A model generated the notes under the pieces. That model searched no databases and was not told the DNA's origin. It was given only the letters and a program-made list of their open reading frames with translations. Below, one piece after another: positions 55,385 through 64,000 of a stretch of 64,000 bases of DNA. Positions within the stretch are counted from its first letter, which is position 1; the number at the start of each line of letters is the position of its first letter. The position numbers and the translations under genes were made by a program. This DNA is from Avena insularis (taxonomy: Eukaryota; Streptophyta; Magnoliopsida; Poales; Poaceae): positions 240,524,292 through 240,588,291 of the forward strand of contig CM042687.1 in NCBI GenBank assembly GCA_023614405.1. Direction: 5' to 3'.

Positions 55385-57049
55385 CTGCAAAACAAAGATT
55401 AAATAGAAAACAAAATAGGATCAGTGTTAGTAAATTTCTCTTAGATATGTCAGTGAGGTGCACTTGACAATCTCATCATTGAGAAATGTGGTAAATGGGG
55501 CAAGTTTCACCAATCTGAAAGATTTCATCCTTCATAAATTCAAAGCCAGAATTCAAATGACAGCCAAAAGGGACCAATTCACCAGCCAGGTAAAAGTAGA
55601 TTGGTAATAGTAAGTTCAAACTTTCTGAACTTATCCACATATGCATAGCAGGCACACAAGCTGCACACACACACGCATGCAAAGGGTGTGCTGTCGACCT
55701 CACAAGCACAACCAGTATCACAAAACCACAGCCCAGCCATGGAGAAGCACCTCAGTGCATCACTCCACTACACAACACACCAGCACAGCCAGGGTGAACA
55801 ATAGCCAAACCAAGAACATCAGCCAAAACCAACCACCCAAATCAACCCAAACATCACCAGGATGGTGACATAAGGAGGGGGATGGATCTGGTGGATAGCA
55901 AGGTCAAGCCCAGGAGCTAGGAGGAGCAGGCAAGCTCAAGAGCAAGCTCAGGAGCTCAGCAAAAGCAGATCAAGATCCAGATCCAGATCAAGATCATCAT
56001 CAATCTACTACATCCACATCAGAATCTATGGTGAGCCTCATAAAACCATCACATGATTTCATCATATTATATAAATAAAAGCAAGTGTTGTTCTATGAGA
56101 TAATCTCTCAATAATCACCCAAGAGGAGTGCATCTATCCTACAGATTTCAAGTATAAGGTTAAGAAATCAAGCTCAAACCACAAGCACTAAACCCTCAGA
56201 CCAGCATCACTAGGTTCAGTATTATTTTTGCAACTTAGATCATTTTCATTTGATCTTAACAGATCAGGGCACATCTCCCAGAGAGAGAGAGAGTAGCACC
56301 TCTAAATCTATAAGTTTCAAACAAACTATTGCCCAACTAACTAGGAATTACATCCTAGAGCCTCAGACCAACATCATAGGCATGAAAGTTAATAAAAGCT
56401 TCCATATCATCTTATCAGTTTTAATCAGAAGCATAATCAAGCTAAGCCCAGAAATAAAAACCAAATCACTTGTGTGCCAGAATACAATGGTATCACAAGG
56501 ACAAGTTCTTAATGAGCTAAAACCAATATTTACTTAGCTTCCACAGATAAAAAGGGACAACCACTACATATCATTTTCCTGAAGCAAAGTGCCAGGAATC
56601 AACATTAAAATGAGTCTATACATCCATAGAAAATCATTACATGTAATGATTTGATTCAGAGTGTATAATCTCAAACAAGCCCATATTATAATTGTAGTAA
56701 GCAACTACTGAGAGAAGCTACTATCAGTACAAGTATTCTGACTGTAGAGAAACTTCTCAGAACAAAAACATAATCCAATCAAGGATTTCATTGAAACACT
56801 GGCATGGATCATGGTGGATTACCATTAGAATTAATCTGACAGGCAACTAGTATCATCAAAGCCACCATCAATCATTAACCGCAGCAGAAAATCATTTCCC
56901 ATGATTAGATATGAACAATACTAGATCTAAAGCATCATAGATATGATCAACAGAGGCTTATGAACCATAATCAGAGCAAGAACTCTAATCCAGAGATGAA
57001 CTCAACTAGCACATAGTCACTCGGCATGAAATCCACTAGATACACAGAG

Positions 57050-57560
57050 AGAATCATGGCAGTAGCATGGATAAACACCATAGAGACAACTTACCCGAGG
57101 TCTTCGCTGATGAATCGAAGAGGAAGCAGAGGGGACGATAAACCGCAGTGGCACAGGGAGCACCTAGAGGGGTGCTAGAAAATGCACCTGACATGGCGGC
57201 GGCCGCAGCAGCGCACAAGACGAGCACACCACCGCAGGCGGCATCACGGTGGCGGCGACAACATCTTTTCCGAACCCTCGGGTTCGGGAATAGGGTGGAA
57301 CTGACCACGGGGAAGCCTCGGAGTCAAATCCAAGTGGATAGAACGAACGAGCGTCATTGAAAACCCCAACTCGCACCACGGCGGTGACCAGAACGGCCGA
57401 CGACAGCGGGAATCGATGGTGGCGGCATCACCGACCACGGGGTCGAGTCAGAGGAGGAGGGGACAAGGTCGAGGGAGAGAAGGGAGGCAGAGTGGGCTGG
57501 GTGGGCCAAAACCCTTCGGGGTGATCTTTTGACCCTGCCCTATTGGGCCACCCTGGCCTA
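57050..57560 (-). promoter_or_regulatory. minus-strand promoter and leader-like GC block within the L2 LTR
   Basis: The minus strand has GGGCTTATTAGGCC and TGGGCC-type motifs, then a C/T-rich leader (CTCCCTTCTCTCCCTCG). GC-rich exon-like sequence follows, ending in CCTCGG before a GTAAGT donor at about 57096. The design matches the promoter and leader of the L1, X and X' LTRs, but on the opposite strand to L2. Confidence 0.4.
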
Positions 57561-58000
57561 ATAAGCCCAAGGGGCAAGCCCAAGCTGCTTAATAAATCTT
57601 TTTGATCAAATGGAAAAGACCAAAATACCCCTAACCTGAATAAAATTATAGAAAATAAAATAAAAGTCCAAAAATTATAAATAAAATGTTTTTGGATTCA
57701 TAATAATTCACTCTGCTCAAATAAAATAAAATATAAATTTTTGAACACTTAAACTTTTATAAGAATTTTGTAATTTATATATTCCTTATGGAATTTTACA
57801 AAATTATTGAAAAGTGATAAAAATAAATAAAAATCACCTTCATTATTTATTAATATTATAGTATTTTTGAAAAATACTACATAAATATTTAATAATAAAT
57901 TTGAATGTATAATTAAAAGAATTATTAAATTAATAAAATTCAAATAAAAAGGGAAGTAAAATAAAATAATTCAATATATGCAATAAATAAAAAGGCGCCA

Positions 58001-58109
58001 TATATAGGGAAAATGCATATAGAATTAGGGACTTAATAACCCCTGACATTAGATAATCAACGACATATCCCCTGACATTAGATAATTCTATATGCATTTT
58101 CCCTATATA
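58001..58109. repeat. perfect 27-bp inverted repeat with 55-base loop
   Basis: 58001-58027 is exactly complementary to 58083-58109 (core GGGAAAATGCATATAGAA). Copies of CCCCTGACATTAGA occur in the loop twice (about 58040 and 58069) and again at about 58121. Confidence 0.85.
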
Positions 58110-58869
58110 AGGTGCATTTCCCCTGACATTAGAAAATGCAATAAAAATGCAACAATGATGATCAAATAGGGACTTAATAACCCCTTACATCAGTGATTCT
58201 AGCGCCATATATTACGCGTTAGCCATAAGATTTGGAATGGGACAGAGAAGTCAGCTGTATCTTCTTCCTCTTGCATGAAGCCGGATGTGCAGGTCGTGGC
58301 TGTTATCCTCGTAGCGTGCATATTAATTGGTAATTCGTAGAGGATATGCAACATATGGGTGGGAACCCTCATCGTCCCATGATAGTTCAGGCATCTAATG
58401 GTTTGTACAAACCATTGTCGTAATTCATTATGTGGGCATGGTGTACACCAAGGAGGCATGCGGGGTCGCGAAGGAGGTTGTGATTGGCTTGGACCAACTA
58501 CTGGGCCCCACATCATGGAATTGTGGACGGAAAAGTACGCCCGGTTGTGCAACAAGGAGTTGATCTCTCATGGGTAAAGTAACGCACCTCTGTAGAGTGT
58601 AAGAACTGTAACTTGTTACTCCCTGTTCCGGGAAGGAGCTACGAACGCGACAGGAAAGGAACTCCATGAAAGTTCTGGTCAACCTGCGAAGGCTGATTAT
58701 CATAGTTTTTCAGAATAAAATCAACCTTTGAAAAAGATTTACAAAAACTGCATAATGCCAAGGATTTATAATCCGAGGTGGTAGTTAGAGCATCAAACTT
58801 CCCACCTTGCATATAATGAACTTGTTGGGTAACGCTGTTACTCATCCTTTTCTTTGATCCCTTGCTTAG

Positions 58870-59013
58870 ACTCTGAGGATCCCGAAGATGTGCCAATGTA
58901 TGCAGCCGAATGCCAAGAAGACGTGTTCTACGAGGAACCTGATCTATCCGGAGGAGTTGAAGGCGTGGACTACGAGATCCACTACGGTGTCGATGAGAAT
59001 GAGTCCACTTAAG
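58870..59013 (+). other. putative acidic last exon encoded in the L2 LTR
   Basis: A pyrimidine-rich acceptor (CTTTGATCCCTTGCTTAG) is followed by a frame of about 47 codons ending at TAA 59011-59013. It includes EDPEDVPMYAAECQEDVFYE and YEIHYGVDENEST. The peptide is strongly acidic with few basic residues. It lies about 320 bases before the LTR end. No start codon context is evident, so it would be the last exon of a spliced LTR transcript. Family unknown. Confidence 0.4.
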
Positions 59014-59332
59014 TGTCTAGTTGGTAGTAACTAACGGAGCCGAGCAGCATAAACTCTATAGAATAAGCTGTTGAGCCCCACTCCTAGTCGGAGTTGCTAC
59101 TTTTAAATTTCCGCTGAACACTTTATATTTTGGTTTGTAAGTTGGATCTTTTGGAAGTCATGAACTTCCGGTATTGTAATAATAATAATGTGTGTACTTT
59201 TGTAATATGGACCCGCAATGTTTCTGTTGTACCACTCTAAGGGATGTGATATTTACGAAATGGTGTTCTGTGGATGTCATGTCAATGACTATAGTGTACT
59301 ACACATGCAGTGGTCTGCTGGGTCACCGTAGT

Positions 59333-59344
59333 TGGTATCAGAGC
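59333..59344 (+). promoter_or_regulatory. L2 primer-binding site
   Basis: TGGTATCAGAGC is an exact match to the usual complement of plant initiator tRNA-Met, two bases after the LTR end. Confidence 0.88.
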
Positions 59345-59547
59345 AAATTGCTTTGACCTTAGGTTGGAAACCTAGTAAAGGGTATTACCTGTAGGAGATT
59401 TGGCAACGATAAAGAATTCTCTAAAAGTAATATAATGGGTATTCAAATGATAATATTCCGTTATATATTTTAGTGCAATAATTCTTTGTTATGATGCAAT
59501 ATATCATTGGATACTAATCAAAATTATTTTTTCTGATATATAGAGAT

Positions 59548-60945
59548 ATGGCACCAAAGTTTCCAAAACAGACTTTGGTAAGGAAAGAGGAGACTCTTGA
59601 TGATTATCAAGGATCATTTAAAGACCAACTTCATCAACTTTTAAAGCTATTTAATTGTCCAACTAGAATTCTAGTGAACACTATCACTTACCTTGATGGC
59701 CGGATGTTATCCAAGTATCGTGTGAGTATCCAACTTCCAGAGAATCTTGGATTATATCATGATCTACCCATAGGAGAAAGTTGGAGTCATTTAGCAGCCT
59801 ATCATGTTGCTGTTGTGGAGGCGATAGCTAATATCCGGGAGCAGAAAACTAAGGAGTTAGAAGGTAGCACATTCTCTGTGATACCTCATGATTCTATAGA
59901 CTCGGAGCCTATACCAGATCATCTTACTTTGGTTAAGAAGCATCCTAAGTTAGCTTCCATGTTTATGGATAGATACCGGGCACTCGTTGCGTCTTTTTAT
60001 AAGACTCATCAAGTGACTGTCGAAGACAAAAATGACATGCTAGAGGATCTAACTGATCCAGAAAGGAGGAAGCAGTTAGCATTCTAGCTAGAGAAAGAAG
60101 CAGGTAGTAGTGCAACACCTATCTTTAAAGATATATCGATAGATCCGGAATATTTTACACCATATCCTTACTCACCAAGACCTGAACCTACACATGATCC
60201 TACTATGGATATGCGGTATGCAGTACCACAGGGATCAGAGGATGGTTCTGGCTCAGAACTTCCTATTGAGAATTCAGGTGGTTGGAGGATAGGATCATAT
60301 AATGGATCTCATGAACACCAGATATCCAGAGATGGTTCTGACAGAAATGTTGGACAATCCAGTTGGATGGGTGCAAGAATGAACCCTAATAATAGTAGTA
60401 GAAATACCATGTCAATAGATGATCAGGATGAAGAAGAAGATCCTGAAGAGAGAGTGTTTGAATCAACATCTTCTGAAAACCCATGGAATATACATTATCC
60501 AGTATTCAATTATTTTGTCCACGAGAGCACCTGGGAAGCAGCAGGATCTGTGTATCCTGTTGACAACTCAAGAAATGAGGCTCAGGAGATGCAGGTTGGA
60601 GATAATGTTGAATATGTTTCTGAAGACTTTTCAGCCGAGCTGGAGGGAGTCGATGCGCTCAGGTTAAGTAATGACTCAAGTCCTGACACTTCAGATACAG
60701 AGTATGTTCCTTCTGGAAGGCCATATGTTCCACAAACTGTGCGACGAACAACACGTCATCATAGTTGGACATCAGGTAGCTATGGTGGTGGAGAAGGGTT
60801 TAGAGGTTTAGATCTAGATCTATTCCTCCGGCATGGCAGCTTCTGGTGGAAGGGAGAGTTTTTTCCAAAAAGAAGTGTTGTTTACCGTCACCTGAAGCCT
60901 CTTTATATAGGGGTACCGTCACGAAAGTTGTTCTGTTTGACCTAA
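59548..60945 (+). pseudogene. L2 open reading frame of unknown function
   Basis: An ATG about 200 bases after the primer-binding site opens a 466-codon frame with a single TAG at 60085-60087, a likely CAG change. The first 180 residues look globular (LLKLFNCPTRILVNTITYLD, YHVAVVEAIANIREQKTKEL). The rest is hydrophilic: a run of D/E near residue 295, many S/N/E residues, and a basic RRTTRHH motif near residue 400. I see no gag knuckle, no D-S/T-G protease, no RT, RNase H or integrase motif. The first position after the PBS is where gag normally lies, so it may be a highly diverged gag or a different structural protein. The last 40-60 codons may belong to the adjoining insertion. The L1 interior lacks it. 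Confidence 0.6.
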
Positions 60946-61219
60946 TGAAGTTGGTGTAAACTATACGCCCGAAATAAAATTCCCACCATATAGTTGGTCG
61001 TTAAAGCTTCTGTGTCCACTTCACGGCTCCTGGTTTCTTTGACGTGTAGGAAATCTTGTATCTTTGGCATTTATGTAGTGATTCCCATCATCATACGTCA
61101 TTATATGCGCAGGGAAAAATAGCAAGAAAGGATTGCATACCCCTTTGATCATTAGGCATTAATGGCAGGATTTAGAGATATTTCATCAAATATATGAATA
61201 ATATGTAGTTTAAATGCAG
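60946..61219. other. L2/T4 junction region
   Basis: No gene. A sequence ending TAGTTTAAATGCAG at 61219 looks like the 3' end of an intron leading into the T4 antisense exon. I could not place the exact boundary between the two elements. Confidence 0.4.
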
Positions 61220-61583
61220 ATGTGGATGGCTTTATTTCACATCCATCAGGTCGTCACTCGCGGTGGTCCGGGCAACGATGTTTCCTTTGGATGCAGACCC
61301 TTCCAGCTTCTTGGGCTTGCTGGGAAAATTTTGCGATATGGGCGCCCTGAAGGAGCTTGTGCATCATCAGCTGGTGGTAGGTGTGAAGGCGTCCCTATCA
61401 CTTGTTCGATTGCATCATCAGCCGGTGGTAGATGTTGACCTGGTCAAGATAGCGGCTGGGCCACATCCTCCTCCGGATGGTATGGCGTGGGACATGAGTC
61501 CGCATTGTGTGGCAGTGGCACAGTATGCCGAGGAAAATTTTGATGTTTTCGAGGAGCGGATGAACGTCTTTCTCCAATCGTAA
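61220..61583 (+). pseudogene. T4 antisense extra gene, probable last exon
   Basis: After an AAATGCAG acceptor the plus strand is open to a TAA at 61581-61583. It contains SSFLGLLGKFCDMGALKELV, a repeated LVRLHHQ / VHHQ segment and ENFDVFEERMNVFLQS at the end. It lies antisense to T4 integrase and just beyond its end, where T1 and T2 carry the C-terminus of their antisense gene. Sequence similarity to those is not obvious, so the assignment rests on position. Confidence 0.4.
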
Positions 61584-61934
61584 TTGGGTCCTATGAATAG
61601 TAAATGTAACAATGTAAAGTCTATATATTGAGTGGGATTTGGTTCCCTTGTAAATTTTGTATATATTGGCACATAGTGCATTGTTTGACTATGGGTTGTG
61701 CATGTCCTTTCTGTTAGACTGACGTGGTCAGCTACTCAGGGTTTATGCGTTGTTGACGTCAATCGACTAAGTCGTAAGGTGAGGCACAACCCCCGAGTGT
61801 GTATAACAATGTAAAGATATATAGGAGAGAGAAATTTGGGCCAAGGAACTTAGCTTTTATTCATCAAAATGTGGGAGGTACAGTGTTTTGGCTGAGCAGC
61901 CTGGCTAAATAGCCTTATTAAAAGTAAAGGACAA
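61584..61934. other. T4 spacer between converging genes
   Basis: No coding capacity seen. On the minus strand AATAAAAG follows the integrase stop by about 75 bases, as a possible poly(A) signal. Confidence 0.4.
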
Positions 61935-62229
61935 CTAAGGGTAGAAGCGTCGCGGTTGTGCAACGTTCCAGGGGTTGGAGTATTTTACTTCGGACTCGAC
62001 GTCCTTTAGTCGGTAGGCGCCACCTGGTATTACTTTGGTGACCACGTAGGTTCCTTCCCAGGGTGAATCGAGCTTCGGGTGTCCCTTTTGCTTGAGCCGC
62101 AAGACGAGGTCTCCTTCGATTAGGACCTTGGGAACAGCCAACGGCTGTGGTAGCTGTGAAGACTTTGCTGTACACCATCATGCGGGCATCAGCGATGTCG
62201 CGGGCTTGGACTAGCGTATCAATGGCGTC
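61935..62229 (-). pseudogene. T4 integrase C-terminal part
   Basis: The minus strand begins at the LTR junction with a segment equivalent to the A-I-D-x-L-V-QARDIADAR stretch that follows the integrase core. After a frameshift near 62140 it has IEGDLVLRLKQKGHPKLDSP, WEGTYVVTKVIPGGAYRLKD and ends NPWNVAQPRRFYP with the stop at 61935-61937. It aligns in layout with the T1 integrase end (GDLVLRLKQKK ... PWNIAQQRPFYT), but it is another family. Confidence 0.78.
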
Positions 62230-63615
62230 TAATACCTCCAAGACATATCTACTTTCCCGAACAATTTTGCTATTTTTTCCTCTAAACTTGTGTGATTTGG
62301 ATACAACTAACACAAACTAACGCTGTTTTTAGCAGAATTGCTTTGGTGTCTAGTTTTTGTGCAAAAAATCAACTTTTAGGAAAAATCTCGGAAAATATGC
62401 CAAAATTCCTATTTTACCAGAAGACTCACGGGGCCAGAAGATGAAATGGAGGAGGGCCAAGAGGGGCCCACACCCCCTGGCCGCGCGGGCTAGCCCAGGT
62501 CGCGCCTAGGAAGGGTGTGGCCACCTCGGGCACCCCCTCGGCCTCCCTCTTCGCCTCCATAAAGCCTTCTAACCTAAAAACAGAGGGGGGTTCGACGTTT
62601 TTCCAGAAAGAGTTTCGCTGTGCCGCCACCACCAGAAACCGTGATTTGGAACCATAAACTCTGTTCAGGCACCCTGCCAGGACGGGGAATTGGAGGAGAT
62701 CATCGCCATCATCATCACCGACGCCTCTCCATCAACCATCCATGTTTCCCCCATCCATGAGTGAGTAATTCCCTGCTATAGGCTATGGGGATGGTAGGGA
62801 TTGTATGAGATCTATCATGTAATCGAATAAGATTGCTAGGGCATGTGCCTAGTATCTTTATTAGAGCTATTTGACTTTGTTGCAACTTGTTATGCTTAAT
62901 GCTTGTCACTAGGGACCGAGTGTCATGATCTCAGATATGAACATTTTATTGATTCATGATGATAGTATTGTTTGTGATCTTATCTGCAAGTTGTGTACAC
63001 ATATTATTGTCCAGAACCAAAGGCCCTGAAGTGACAGAAATTGGGACAACCGGAGGGGATGGCTATGATATGAGGATCACATGTGTTCATGGAGTGTTAA
63101 TGATTTGCTCCGGTACTCTATTAAAAGGATTACCTTAATTGCCAGTAGATTCCCTTGAGGCCCCGCTGCAACGGGATGGCAGGACAAAAGATGTTGCGCA
63201 AGTTCTCATTGCGAGCACGTATGACTATATATAGAACACATGCCTATGATTGTTTAGTACTTGGATGCTTTATCTTATTTATCTGCAAATGCCCTAGATC
63301 TTGAATCTATATGAATAGTCTTATCCATGCAACGCCCGTCCATCCATCCCTATGCCTACCGCACTCATATCCTGTTGTTTGCTACAATTGTTACTACTGC
63401 CTTTGTTTTACTGCTGCTGTTACATTGATATTTCTAGTACAAAACTATTACTACTGATGAACTACTGTGAGTAAGACTATTTCCAGGTGCAGCTAAATTG
63501 ACAACTCAGTTATTAAGGCTTATAAGTATTCTTTGTCTCCCCTTGTGTCGAATCAATAAATTGTGTTATACTACCCTCAAAGACTGTTGCGATCCCCTAT
63601 ACTTGTGGGTCATCA
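62230..63615 (+). repeat. solo LTR of an Athila-like gypsy family, 1.39 kb
   Basis: The end ACTTGTGGGTCATCA and the preceding GTTGCGATCCCCTATA are typical of a common Pooideae gypsy LTR family. The start TAATACCTCCAAGACATATCTAC resembles the family's TGATA-GTCTCC start with TG changed to TA. A GC-rich block at 62450-62560 and CATAAAGCC near 62560 mark the promoter zone. It splits T4 integrase in-line. A clean target duplication is not visible (GCGTC left, ACGTG right). Confidence 0.72.
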
Positions 63616-64000
63616 ACGTGTTCGAGTGCAGCCGTTGATTCGGCTTTTCTATAGGTGACGACCCGTGGGGCCTTGTAGCGTACCTCGGCGGGCAACATAT
63701 CTTCGGCTCCATGCACCATGAAGAAAGGCGTGTAGCCAGTAGAGCTGTTTGCCATTGTGCGGAGGATCTAGAGGATGGAGGGTAGCTCATATGCCCAAGC
63801 TCCCACCAGCCTTTCGAGTGGGCGTAGAAGCCGCTTCTTGATGTTGTTGCGGATGAGACCATTAGCCTTTTCGACCTGCCTGTTGGTCTGTGGATGCGAC
63901 ACGGAGGTGTATGTGAGGTTGATGCCGAGGTCTTCGCAGAAGTCGCGGAACTACTTGAGGTTAAGTTTGAGCCGTTGTCGGTGATGATGCTGTGAGGCAC
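63616..64000 (-). pseudogene. T4 integrase core
   Basis: From the right edge the minus strand reads PHSIITDNGSN, the second catalytic aspartate block. After a small frameshift it continues FRDFCEDLGINLTYTSVSHP, then QVEKANGL with the glutamate, GAWAYELPSIL, and GYTPFFMVHGAEDMLPAEV. It stops at the solo LTR. A TAG near 63768 replaces the expected tryptophan or glutamine. The first aspartate and the zinc module lie outside the window. Confidence 0.82.

Larger units (their letters stand above)
54788..59330 (+). repeat. L2 5' LTR (composite), 4.5 kb
   Basis: Both ends fit the L1 family, in plus orientation; the terminal CA has become TA (CACCGTA). The middle does not. A GC-rich promoter-like block at 57050-57560 and a mini-exon at 55354-55384 read on the minus strand. 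This suggests a nested minus-strand LTR or an inverted segment, with unclear limits between about 54.9 and 58.2 kb. Short AC and GA microsatellites lie near 55663 and 56280. Confidence 0.6.
54788..61219 (+). mobile_element. L2: large-LTR retrotransposon of the L1 family, with a coding interior
   Basis: The start TGTAACATCCCAGCAT matches the L1 LTR start for 16 bases. The LTR 3' part (58200-59330) matches L1 20280-20900 on the opposite strand. The primer-binding site TGGTATCAGAGC (59333-59344) and the following TTGCTTTGACCTTAGG match L1. L1 has no coding interior, whereas L2 has a 466-codon frame. Its 3' LTR is not seen. Minus-strand T4 sequence takes over somewhere between about 60780 and 61220, so T4 probably inserted into L2. 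Confidence 0.7.
61220..64000 (-). mobile_element. T4: minus-strand Tat-type gypsy element, integrase and antisense-gene end
   Basis: Integrase lies on the minus strand in two pieces (63616-64000 and 61935-62229) around a solo LTR. Downstream of integrase, and on the opposite strand, is an exon-like frame at 61220-61583. This repeats the pol-then-antisense-gene layout of T0-T2. The element continues past the right edge. No LTR of its own is visible. Confidence 0.65.

Noticed and set aside
59333..59344. tRNA gene
   Set aside because: TGGTATCAGAGC is only the primer-binding complement of an initiator tRNA; no cloverleaf surrounds it or the site at 28661.
61263..61583. Independent host gene of 106 codons
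   Set aside because: It has an acceptor-like start, no own promoter, and the position of the antisense-gene end relative to T4 integrase.

Overview
The window is plant nuclear DNA, most likely from a grass and probably the Pooideae. Evidence: grass-type Ty3/gypsy elements of the Tat lineage (archaeal-type second RNase H, antisense extra gene), Athila-like LTRs, LTR retrotransposons with very large LTRs and almost no coding capacity, a CACTA transposon with CACTACAAGAAA ends, and a Stowaway MITE. I see no intact host gene and no tRNA, rRNA or CRISPR array. Nearly every coding stretch is a broken transposon gene, so they are entered as pseudogenes.

Layout. 1-1237: 3' end of a LINE. 1238-3507: 3' end of a Tat-type gypsy element (T0) with an antisense gene and its 3' LTR. 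3508-4249: mostly unassigned. 4250-5975: LTR plus a little interior of a minus-strand Athila-like element. 5976-16032: plus-strand Tat element T1 (5' LTR, gag, protease, RT, two RNases H, integrase, antisense gene, intronic tandem repeats). At 16033 a second Tat element, T2, begins; its gag-protease half is at 16033-19743 and its RT-to-antisense-gene half at 48469-54787. Between them lies a minus-strand retrotransposon, L1 (19744-48468), flanked by a perfect ATAGG target duplication. L1 has LTRs of about 6.3 kb and only 2.6 kb of non-coding interior.

The right LTR of L1 is itself split by a 13.5-kb CACTA element (30176-43631, target duplication ATA). That element carries an exon of an amino-acid-transporter-like gene and two solo LTRs, one nested inverted in the other (target duplications AGCAT and CACAT). 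At 54788 the T2 antisense gene is cut by a plus-strand element, L2. L2 shares the L1 family's LTR ends and primer-binding site but encodes a long open frame of unknown function (59548-60945). From about 61.2 kb to the right edge there is a minus-strand Tat-type element, T4, whose integrase is split by a solo LTR (62230-63615).

How the parts relate. The window is a stack of insertions whose order can be read from the interruptions. T1 cut the Athila-like element, T2 cut T1, L1 and L2 cut T2, the CACTA cut L1, and LTR X then X' cut the CACTA. The Tat elements share one architecture: sense gag-pol followed by a spliced antisense gene before the 3' LTR. Premature stops are mostly TGA where arginine is expected and TAG where glutamine or tryptophan is expected, as predicted for decay of methylated CG and CHG cytosines. 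The most interesting unknowns are the L2 reading frame, the gene-like organisation and acidic mini-exons of the large LTRs, the CACTA cargo, and the extra half-gag domain in T1.
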